Shown in pieces: positions 49,101 to 61,100 of a DNA stretch of 64,000 bases. The notes beneath the pieces are model-generated. The model was given only the letters and a program-made list of their open reading frames with translations, had not been told where the DNA came from and made no database searches. The position numbers and the translations under genes were made by a program. The stretch's first letter is position 1, and each line of letters opens with the position of its first letter. Source of the stretch: Panulirus ornatus. Lineage: Eukaryota; Arthropoda; Malacostraca; Decapoda; Palinuridae. The DNA is taken from the NCBI RefSeq assembly GCF_036320965.1, contig NC_092276.1, positions 8,758,023-8,822,022 of the forward strand, in the 5' to 3' direction.

Positions 49101-52100
49101 GCCTTGAGACTGTATTCTACTTCTTCTTGGAACTGTTTTTCTATGCGTTGATGCTACTAAAGTCCACTGCTCACCATTGCAGAGTCTGGTCGTTGCGACT
49201 TCAACACCTTCGTCTGCCGTAGTAGGAAAGGTCGCTGCGATCGCTCGTGTGGTCCTGATGAAGACTCTGTCAAACATCTGTGCAACACTGAAGACTGCGT
49301 CTGTTGCGTATCAAGTAAGGCTTCGCGTAATGAACGAAGGTTTTTGTAGAGAGTATACGTATTGACTTGTGTACATTTGAAAGTAATCTTCAGATTGGTT
49401 TAGTAAATTTATCAACCTATAGTAAATCTTGAGGTTTGTAGGATCAAGTTCAAATCCATACGTGGATGTTAGACTATAAAACTTAAATTGGTTTTTGTTT
49501 ATTCCACTGTGTACCAATGCTTAAGACTTATCCTGATGGAGATTGTGAATAGTTTCGATCTACCAGTTATGGGTATTTCTCGATACATTGCACTCGTGTT
49601 TTCTATCTCCTGACATAAACAAATGATGCCGCTTAAGTGGCTTAGAGATTTGATATAGAACAAATGGTACCACTTGTAATACTGTGTGCTTTAGTAACAG
49701 ATTCGACAGTGGGGATTTTCCTTTCCCTGGTAGGTTTAACCGAGCTGCAAAGGTCAAGCTTGAACTCTTACGAACACATGTAAGCTATATTTTCTCCTAT
49801 ACTTCACATTCTTCCTTCTTGGTCTATCAAAACTAAAATTGGTAATTTGTTTCATCAAATGAGTATGTATTCTAGGCGTATTAAGCGCTGAATAGCCTTC
49901 GATACCCCAGCGCTTAGTTTATAATAAGCCTCGATCTCATAATCCATTCCAATCTTTTAAGTGGCTACTTACTGCTCTTTTTAGAGGATCAAGAATGCCA
50001 AAATGCCGAGAGTTGCCGTTTTCTGAATGGCGAATGTGCCAAGAGATGTCGCCCGGGTGAGAACGCGGAGAAGGGCTTGTGTGACAGCAGAGACTGCGTC
50101 TGCTGTATCCCAGGTAATTACTTTTTCGGGTATATCGCCTTATATTTTCATACTATTCGCCATTTCCCGCATTAGCGAGGTAGCGTTAAGAACAGAGGAC
50201 CGAGTCTTTGAGGGAATATCCTCATCTGGCCCCCTTCTCTGTTCCTCCTTGGAAAATTAAAAAAGAGGGAAGGATTACCAGCCCCCCGATCCCTCCCCTT
50301 TTGGCCGCCTTTTACGACACGCAAGAATACGTGGAAAGCATTCTTTTTCTCCCCTATCCCCAGGGATATACATATGTGTATAATTATTCAATCGGCATGG
50401 CAGCTGCAGATCCCAACCCCATATAAACTTGTAAATATTACTTATTTATCTATCAACCACTACTTGCAAATCATTATTGTACTTTTAGTGTAATCTATAT
50501 ACATCTTTGTCCCCATCTAGTTTTGAATATTGCTTGACTACCATATACCACTAAATTCTATCTACAGAAACTTTTAGTATCATGCAAACCATTTCGAATT
50601 CTGTTCTTTTGGGAATTGTCGACTGGATCCCTTTACTCCTTCAGAGGTTCGAAGATGCCCAAATACTGACATTTGCCGTGGGCTAAATGGAGAATGTGCC
50701 AGTGGATGTGATCGGGGTGAGAGCCCCGTCCAGGGAGTGTGTGAAAGAGACTGCGTCTGTTGTGTTGAAGGTGAGTGTTTTTTTTTTTTATTTCAGATGT
50801 AGAGATTTTATCATTGAATCTTCATTTCAACGTCTGTTGGTCTTTTTCAAATTGTATCGTGTTTGCACTACCCCACGTCGGGGGTCTTATGGCCTCTCGT
50901 TTTCTATAACAAATTACTGATGCTTCTGAATAGATTACTTTCAAACTATTTTCAGGAAAGTTTATCTTGGATGTGTCTGTTAACGAACAGTCGCGGTGAT
51001 AAATTAGGCTATAAAGTATTAAATTCCTGAATCTGTCAGTGTTTTTGTGGCATGCTGAAAATATGCTCTAGTAAAATTTGACTAGGGTATATAACGAGAA
51101 TCTTTCATTTTACTTGAAAATAATTCTATGCCTAGGCTGCATATGCGTTCTTAAAGAACTAATAATGATTTGACGCGAAATATTTTTCTCGGTCCATAAT
51201 TTATGAAGCAAAGAACTTCAATGGAAGGTTTGAGTAAAAAAAGCTCAATATTTTTCGTTCATAATTTATGAAGCAAAGAACTTCATTGTAAGGTTTGAGT
51301 AATATCTTTTTTACGATTTCCCATATAACAAAATCTTCGTTGCAGAACGTGAACAATGCAACACCGACACCTTCGCCTGCCGTATGAAGGGAGGCCACTG
51401 TGACCAGACGTGTGGTCGTGATGAAGAACCAGTCAGGCATCTGTGTACTAGTGGTAACTGCCTCTGTTGTGTCCCAAGTAAGTCTTTACTCATTTCTAAA
51501 TTTCTAGTCTGGAAACTTTCAATTTGTTTACTCATTTTTGTGAATTTCTAGCCTGGAAACTTGCATTGTTTACTCGTAAATTTCTAGTCTGGAAACTTGC
51601 ATTTTGTTGAATTTTTTTTTTTTTTTTTTTTAAGTGCATTTCTTCGATGTCTAAAGAATTTTTTTGCCTTAATGTTCCCAGAAGAGTTTTCTGTAATTCC
51701 TTCCATGGCTTGTGGTGGTCAAGCAAAGATTGTGTTGAGGCTCTTGTCACACACACGGGTCCACATAAGGACCTATCCTTCGTTGGGATACAAAGACAAT
51801 AATAAAGAAATGAAACTGGAAATAGCACTTGAAAATTCTGGAGGAAGTGGAGGAAAAAAATTTGGTGGCAGGTTAAAGTTAGAAAACTCATGAGAAAAGT
51901 GTTCCTAAGACTTCGAGGTGTAGAGAAAGTTGTCAAAACAGCCCACCCTCGTGTTGCCAACGGCCACACACTATTGTTTGGTCAAGTTAGTGGTGTGGGA
52001 CACACGAACAGCCAGCTCTTCTGCATGGGTTCAGATTAACAGAGCGGCTATTCTTGCGTTAAGAGCTAGACAATAGTTCACCTTACACGAGTATCGAGAT

Positions 52101-55100
52101 TTGAAAGGGTATTCCATTCTCTTTATTCACCAATCCTTAAATATTCTATACCACTAGATATTTCAAAAAGCTATTTCTTAACCATTAGTTTCGTATTCGG
52201 GAAATTGTGCTGAAAATTTTAAAGATGCGATTTGAATACTAAATTTTTTATACAAAGGATCGAATGTCACTAGTTTATTGCAGACATAAATTTATGGTCA
52301 TTTTTCTTTGAATTCTTCAGGGGATCAGCAGTGCCAGAATACTATCCGCTGCAGTGGACTACATGGGAAATGTGCCAGAGATTGTGAGGTTGGCGAGAAT
52401 ACTTACCATGGTCTGTGCGAGACCAAAGACTGCGTTTGCTGTGTTCCAGGTAAGGTTTAATGGGCTTGGAATTTACCAGTCCTATCTTGATCCGTCCATT
52501 GGCAATATTATCTAGAGGTATATTTTATTCGTTTTGGGTGTTAAACTCTGCTTAGCTATCCAGTATGAATAGTCAAGACTGTTCATAAATTATAGTATGG
52601 TATCGAATGAGTGAAAATTTCTCGTTAATAAGAAATGAGTGAAAACTGATCAAAACTTGGTTGCGTAAATGGAAGTGGTGGGTGCTAGAAAGCGTAGTCG
52701 GGTCAAATTGATATTTGTAATTGGAAAACTATGAATCTATCTAAGAACTATTACGCTATGGAGTTCTGATAACAAAATGGGATTGGAGACATGTATCGTG
52801 TAAAAAAAAAAAATGTTACTTTAGGTTGGAGAAGTCCTGTGTGAAGATGTTGGAAAGTAAGGGTTAATATGAATAGTATTTCAGTATTTTTAATCTGTAT
52901 AAACTGTTATACAAAATTTTTCCCCAAGCAGCCAACAATTTCTACAAACTACCATATTAAGACCTGTTAGTGGTTATGTATAGGAGTTTAATACTTCCTT
53001 TATTTACTAAAGATACCATTCCTTACGCAATAACTAAATAAAAATATTTAGGATGTCTATTACTTTTCTTTATTACAAAACTTGGTTTTTAATGTGGTCA
53101 TTACTACCTGGTCGTGTCTGACAGAAAATGGAAGTTTTTGTATAATAAATACTACGTAGCCTTGAGGTTTCTATAATGTAATTCTAAAATATTTGAATTT
53201 TTATAAAACAGATGGTGTTATTGATCATTAATATTTTATCTATAGTCTCATATATGGTTTTGATGTAAATATGTATGCAAAGCTTTTGATCAGTCTCGTG
53301 AAAATCAAATGATTCAATATTTTGGCTGCATTTTGTTTATGAATTTTCCTTCGTTCAATCTGTCGGCGATGCAAGATTTCCTTCGCTCAAAAGGAAAAGG
53401 CAACAATAAAACTCTTGTCACCAGAGCATTACACTCTAACCTGTAAACGCCCTTTACTTTTTCAGACTGGCCATTATCTTTAAATAGTAAAAACCTTTCA
53501 TAGCTTGAGCTGCTTGTGTGAATTCGTATCCAGCTTTCTATAAAGGAAACAGCACGACATATTCTGAAATAAACAGATGCCAAAGTTTGAAAAATCTCTA
53601 TTCGTTCGTTCAAAAATGGCATATATATATATATATATATTTACAGAATTGGTTTTCATATTTAGGGATTTTCATTTTTTTCATTTCTGTACAGAAACTG
53701 ATCAGTGCAGTTCTACCACGTTTGCCTGTCATACTAAAGGAGGCCACTGTGGCCGAGCGTGTGGTGATGGCGAGGATGCTATCGAACGTCTGTGTAAAAC
53801 AAGAGACTGCCTCTGCTGTGTTCCACGTAAGTTTTGAGAATAGTGTGTGGTTCATTTTTTTTTTTCTGAATGTCCGACGTAAAACAGGCAAGGTTTTCGT
53901 TACTGTTAAACGACCACACTCGTAGTGACTTTGGGAAGTGAATGGAGTCACAATCGCATAAGGGGTAAACGCCATTGGTTAAATTACTATTTACTTCTAT
54001 AGAAGCTTCATGCCCTTTGTCCAATCTGGTAAAGTATAAGATAGTGAAATTATAACCTGGGTATTAAAAAAAGGCTTTTTTTTAACTTTTAGACTAACAG
54101 CTGCACAACGAAAATTCCTTCACTTGTCAAAATTACACCAACGCCATTGGTTGAATTACTATTTACTTCTAAAGAAGCTTCATGCACTTTGTCCAATCTG
54201 GTAAAGTATAAGATTGTGAAATTATCAACTGGGTCTAAAGAAAGAGGCTTTTCGTAACTTGAAGACTAACTGCTGTACAACGAAGATTCTTTCACTTGTC
54301 AATATCACACATTTCACTCATTTAGAATGAATTACTTTCATGCTTCATTTGGTATGTTTAGCAATAAAGTTTCTTCGGTTTATCATGTACAAATTGCTTA
54401 CATTCTCCTTTCAACCTATTTATTTCCTCCTCCAGGACGAGAGCCTTGCCAGACTAACACTCGATGCAAAGGTTTGGGTGGACAATGTTCCGATGCCTGT
54501 GGTCGAGGCACGAAACCTTTACTGGGCGTGTGCGAGACTCCAGACTGTAGGTGTTGTGTACCAGGTAAGCTATGTCCTTCACAGCCAGGAGTCTGATGAG
54601 TGTATTGATATGCTTGTGCAATATATTTGTTGCGTCTTTTAGTCTGTGTGATCCACTGAGGTGTATGCATGATTCAATTCCTGTTTATAAACAGCGATTG
54701 AAGTCTCTAACCTTTTACGGGGTCTATAATTGTTGCATATGTAAAGTTTGGTATATCGACCGCTTGAGCACAGAATTACAAGCCTGTTTAATGTCGGGAA
54801 GCTTGGTAAGCTTCAAGGATTGGCTGCTTCAAATTGGGGAATTAAGATGAAGTGCAACATGGTACATGTATTACTAAAGTACTTTCGATAGTAAAGATCA
54901 AAGCCGCTTCATTATTTCCACTATTTGCTCTGTTGAATCGTGATGTTAAGCAGTTGCGTTTTATATTCGGAAGTCCTTCGATAGTCTTGTATCAAATGAC
55001 GCTAGTATACTTGTCATATGGTAAATGTTATACTTCTGTGGGTAGATAATTGGTTTAACTGGTCGTAACGATAATGGTAGTAACCCGTTAGACGTAACAA

Positions 55101-58100
55101 GTGGCGTGGTGCAGGGATTAGACTTGAAACCAGTGTTATGAATAGTCAATGATATAGATTGTCGTCTACGATGTATGATGCCATAATTCGCAGATCGCAC
55201 TAAACTGGTTATTGAAGGTAACTCGGAACATATACAGCTGTAAGCTTGTAATTAGGGTTGAACCAACATGGAATAGTTGAATCTACTCGGTGTTAAGTCT
55301 TGTAGATCTATAAAAACAAAATAGCAACGTTATGAATCTAGTATGCAGGAGGAAAGAAATTTGATTACTCGAAATGCCTAAAAGATGGCGTTCAATCTGA
55401 AAATGTAAAAAGTATATAATATCGCTGGTTCATCCCACTTCCGATCATTTGGTTATCTTGGAACATCGTGAAATGGCGAGCCAGTACGATGATTGCCAGA
55501 CTGACGAAGGAAATGTCACGTTGAGAAAACTTTATCTCGTTTCAACGTTATTTCGTATAAAAAAGTTCAGGGGATTTAAGTTTAGTCTTTCTAATACAAT
55601 GAATACATGTTCTTAGGCAAATTATTTATACATTGAGGAAATTAAGGTTTTCGACAAAATGCCTATTTGCCAAAATACTTAACGTAGACTTCATGTATTT
55701 CACTGATCTATTACTTATTTTAATTGCACAAATAGAAAGTTTGCAGCTTCTGTTTTTTTTCTCGTGCTCTTGCGAACATCTAGGAATGACAGCGGTCGTC
55801 TTAGCATTTGAGGTAAGTAAAAAGGTTCATCTTCCCTTTACAGTTGATTAAGATTCTCTCCATTGCAGAGTCTGACCCGTGCAAGTTCGACACCTTCGCC
55901 TGCAGGATGAAGGATGGCCACTGTGACCAGACGTGTGGTCGTGATGAGGAACCTCTCCTGCATCTCTGCCACACACAAGACTGTTTCTGTTGTGTTCCAC
56001 GTAAGTTAGCGCTTCTGTGGCGTTCCATGCAAGTTCGCACACTTGTTGTGTTCCACTTAGAGCTTTTGTGTTCTAAGTAAGTTTTACGGCTGGATGTTCC
56101 ATGATCGATGTTCTTAGGACCATTCTGGTTAATGCATTGGTATCTGTGCATTTTGTTCCACTAACATGGCTGGATTTGGAGGAATGAGCCAACATGGCTC
56201 TGACAAAACGTGCCTTAATCGAAGAGTGTCTCGGGTGCTTGGGTATTGGATGGTGGCGGGGGAAGAGAGAGAGGGGAGGAGGAGAAAGAATTGAACTACG
56301 TGAAGCGGAATTATCAGCATCGATAGGAACAGGATTGAATCCTTTTTGGGAGTAGGCGATAGGAAGAGACCCCGAGGAACACCTGTTGGTAACAGGTAAA
56401 CATGGCTACGTGAACCGCTACTGTAATGTAAGAACCAAAGTGGAAACTATCACGTCATAAGAAAAGGACGACTCGAAGTTGAGGTTTATGCCACGCGTTG
56501 TGTGGGAATGTCGAAGTCCAGCGTTTCTCCAAAATCTGAACAGTGTTGCACAAGCGATCACTTGGGGAAACCCTTACTCGTTTGCAGAAAGAAAGGAATG
56601 GTTGAGTTGAGTTTCAAAGGACTTTAGAGATGGCTGAAGCGATTGAAGTTAAACGATAGATGGGCTGGAGTGATCTCGTTTCGTAGAGGTGGAGTGCACA
56701 AAGGAGTGCTTCCAAGAAACTGAGATCAAAGTTTTTACAAGGATAGGAGCCAACTCGTGAGGTACATTACTTTGACTCTTGAGGTCGACCATCTCAGCTG
56801 GGAGAGTGCTAAAGACTGTTGCATATGAAAGAGCTTAGGGTCAGTGGGATGAAATGCAGCGAAATGATTAGTTACAGGACCGTCAAAATTAAAATAAGGT
56901 ATCAAAAGCCTTTTTTTTTTCGTAGGAAAGTAAACTATAAATTGATCAGGTCAGCGTACAGGTTATATGGTCTGGGAGCAAAAGGATTTGTTTGTAGCAA
57001 GGGCAACACTATCATTAATATGGTTTACTAGACTAGGAAAAGCTTTGCAATGAGCAAAATTAAAGATTAGTTTTCGGAAGGCGATTGTTTCATGAGTTGA
57101 TGCAAGATATCCAAGACCAAAAGGCATGAAGATGGAACAGGAAGTAGATTTAAAGTGACGAGGTAAGCTTTTGACTTTGGATTTCCGTTAGATATAAACT
57201 TTAAAAAGTACAGTATTTTGTAACTCGTGTGGACTAATATTCTATAAAAGTCTACCTCCCTGAACGGCGACGTGAGACTAGAACATGTAACTTTTATATC
57301 TGGTTTCGTTAATTTTTTTTTTTCTTCCTGGTTATACATAAGCGTAGTTAACGTCCACAGCATGCAAACTGTATTTATATTTGCTTTTACACAAAATGTT
57401 CAGACTTGTATAAGTGCGTATTAGATAGCCAATAATTACTGGAGTTATTTGTGTAACTTAAGCATGATATTCTTCGTCGGGCATCAATATGCCATAAATG
57501 GTCAAAACTCTTTAGAATCGAAACGTAGGCAGCAATTACGTGAACATTAGATTTTTTTTTTCATACTATTTGCCATTTCCCGCGTTAGCGAGGTAGCGTT
57601 AAGAACAGAATTGGGCCTTAGAGAGAATATCCTCACCTGGCCCCCTTCTGTTCCTTTTGGAAAATTAAAAAAAAAGAGGGGAGGATTTCCAGCCCCCCCG
57701 CTCCCTCCCCTTTCAGTCGCCTTCTACGACACGCAGGGAATACGTGGGAAGTATTCTTTCTCCCTTATCCCCAGGGATAAAACAGAATTATTATACATTA
57801 ATATTGATCGAACTTTAAGTGCGTTGTATAGTTTGTCTCGATGTTTTCCTTCTCCAGGGCAGAGCCAATGTCAGAACACGACTGAATGCCAGCGACATCA
57901 AGGCCACTGTGCCAGCGAGTGTGGATTGCGAGAAGATCCCGTCCATGGTCTGTGCGAGAGCGAACACTGCGTCTGTTGCGTTCCACGTGAGTCATTAACC
58001 TCTGCCACTGGTGACCTCGACCTACTCCTCCGCATCGAAGGAGACACCTAGATTCCTGCATAGAGATCTAGATTCTTGACTAGTCTGATAGTCTGTGTTT

Positions 58101-61100
58101 TCTAGCAGACGTTACAAACTAACCAGCCTTCTTCCCAAGAGCTCGTTACACATGACAACTTTGCCTAAAACTGGTTTAATTTCTTACTATAGTAGTTTAT
58201 GTTCCTCTTGTCGCACATTAGGTTTTGCTTTATCTTGTGCATTACTTTGCCGACCTCCACTGTCTAGGGAAAACCTGCCTTGTAGTTCATCACCTCAGTC
58301 ATGTATACATGCAATAATGTTTGCCCCATGCCACTCCCTTGGCAGAATATTTCTCGAACATATTTCAATAAATTCATCTGTACACGTCTTGAGTCACAAA
58401 TTTCATAAGGATAAAGCCTTGTATGGGTCAATACTTTTCCTTTATTTCGCTCTTAATTCCTTCATCCCATTTCATCTCTCTGGAGTTTTCTTTTTCTAGG
58501 GTATACTTTAAAAGCTGGTCTCGCTCATTTTTTTTTTTCCCAGTTGTGTAACTCTTCCCTTTCAAACCCTCTAATTTCTAAGATCTCTTCGGTCTTTTCC
58601 ACACTTTAATTTTTTTTTTTTTTTTTTTGTCGCTGTCTCCCGCGTTTGCGAGGTAGCGCAAGGAAACGGACGAAAGAAATGGCCCAACCCACCCCCAAAC
58701 ACATGTATATACATACGTCCACACACGCAAATATACATACCTACACAGCTTTCCATGGTTTACCCCAGACGCTTCACATGCCCCGATTCAATCCACTGAC
58801 AGCACGTCAACCCCGTTATACCACATCGCTCCAATTCACTCTATTCCTTGCCCTCCTTTCACCCTCCTGCATGTTCAGGCCCCGATCACACAAAATCTTT
58901 TTCACTCCATCTTTCCACCTCCAGTTTGGTCTCCCACTTCTCCTCGTTCCCTCCACCTCCGACACATATATCCTCTTGGTCAATCTTTCCTCACTCATTC
59001 TCTCCATGTGCCCAAACCATTTCAAAACACCCTCTTCTGCTCTCTCAACCACGCTCTTTTTATTTCCACACATCTCTTACCCTTACGTTACTTACTCGAT
59101 CAAACCACCTCACACAACACACTGTCCTCAAACATCTCATTTCCAGCACATCCATCCTCCTGCGCACAACTCTATCCATAGCCCACGCCTCGCAACCATA
59201 CAACATTGTTGGAACCACTATTCCTTCAAACATACCCATTTTTGCTTTCCGAGATAATGTTCTCGACTTCCACACATTCTTCAAGGCTCCCAAAATTTTC
59301 GCCCCCCCTCCCCCACCCTATGATCCGCTTCCATGGTTCCATCCGCTGCCAGATCCACTCCCAGATATCTAAAACACTTCACTTCCTCCAGTTTTTCTCC
59401 ATTCAAACTCTCCTCCCAATTGACTTTACCCTCAACCCTACTGTACCTAATAACCTTGCTCTTATTCACATTTACTGTTAACTTTCTTCTTTCACACACT
59501 TTACCAAACTCAGTCACCAGCTTCTGCAGTTTCTCACATGAATCAGCCACCAGCGCTGTATCATCAGCGAACAACAACAGACTCGCTTCCCAAGCTCTCT
59601 CATCCCCAACAGACTTCATACTTGCCCCTCTTTCCAAAACTCTTGCATTCACCTCCCTAACAACCCCATCCATAAACAGATTAAACAACCATGGAGACAT
59701 CACACACCCCTGCCGCAAACCTACATTACTGAGAACCAATCACTTTCTTCTCTTCCTACACGTACACATGCCTTACATCCTCGATAAAAACTTTTCACTG
59801 CTTCTAACAACTTTCCTCCCACACCATATATTCTTAATACCTTCCACAGAACATCTCTATCATATGCCTTCTCCAGATCCATAAATGCTACATACAAAAT
59901 CCATTTGCATTTCTAAGTATTTCTCGCATACATTCTTCAAAGCAAACACCTGATCCACACATCCTTTACCACTTCTGAAACCACACTGCTCTTCCCCAAT
60001 CTGATGCTCTGTACATGCCTTCACCCTCTCAATCAATACCCTCCCATATAATTTACCAGGAATACTCGACAAACTTATACCTGTGTAATTTGAGCACTCG
60101 CTCTTATCCCCTTTGCCTTTGTACAATGGCACTATGCACGCATTCCGCCAATCCTCAGGCACCTCACCATAAGTCATGCATACATTAAATAACCTTACCA
60201 ACCAGTCAACAATAGTCGCCCCCTTTTTTAATAAATTCCACTGCAATACCATCCAAACCTACTGCCTTGCCGGCTTTCATCTTCCGCAAAGCTTTTACTA
60301 CCTCTTCTCTGTTTACCAAATCATTTTCCCTAACCCTCTCACTTTCCACACTTTATAATTTCTAGTTTTTCTCGTACTGCTATGCTGTTCTTGTGTTACT
60401 CCTTTCTTTTTAGATTTTTAAGATGTTATTTTTTTTTCGTGGTCATTATAATCTCACTTTTTGTTGCTAAATGGACAAAATGTTTACCTTGACACAGATC
60501 GCGTCGACGTGCCCTGTCGAAGCACCACTACTTGCCACAGTCTTGGTGGTCAATGCGCCAAAGAATGTGACAGGGGTTCGAATCCTGTCCATGGTGTCTG
60601 CGGGACCAGTAACTGCGTCTGTTGTGTTCCAAGTGAGTCTGTCATCTTCGGTAAATAATTTCCTTCGGGAAACTTCTTAATATAAGAATAAACCTGGTTA
60701 CTTTGTATGATAACCTTCAAAATGCTAAATATTGGATAGGCAAAATTGGAGGGATGGAGACTTGATTAGAAATGTGGGAAGTGAGGACATAGGCGTTGAA
60801 AAAAAGCATTGGATTTGGCGTTTATTCCAATGAGACTTAACTGAAAGTTATCTAGGAGTATTAAATGACTTGGATCCAATTCGGTTTGCTCCTTATTTTG
60901 TATGAAAAGTATAAGGAATGAGATCCTACGTTTTATTTCGTATGGAAACTATAAGAAACGAGATCGTATGTTTTATTTCTTGTGAAAACTAAGAAATGAG
61001 ATCCTAGTGAGGACCCTGTTTTGAGCACAACGGGAGAATGGTTCGAGACAAACCGAAATAAAACTATTGCTGTGTATATAAATGTCAGTCGTTGAGATAC

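Noticed and set aside
49177..49365. Second frame across exon 10
   Set aside because: Shadow frame; the cysteine-bearing frame fits the phases of neighbouring exons.
55740..55815. Possible extra exon ending GCATTTGAG|GTAAGT
   Set aside because: The donor-like site is good, but the preceding sequence has no cysteine pattern, and including it would break the exon 16-17 phase match.
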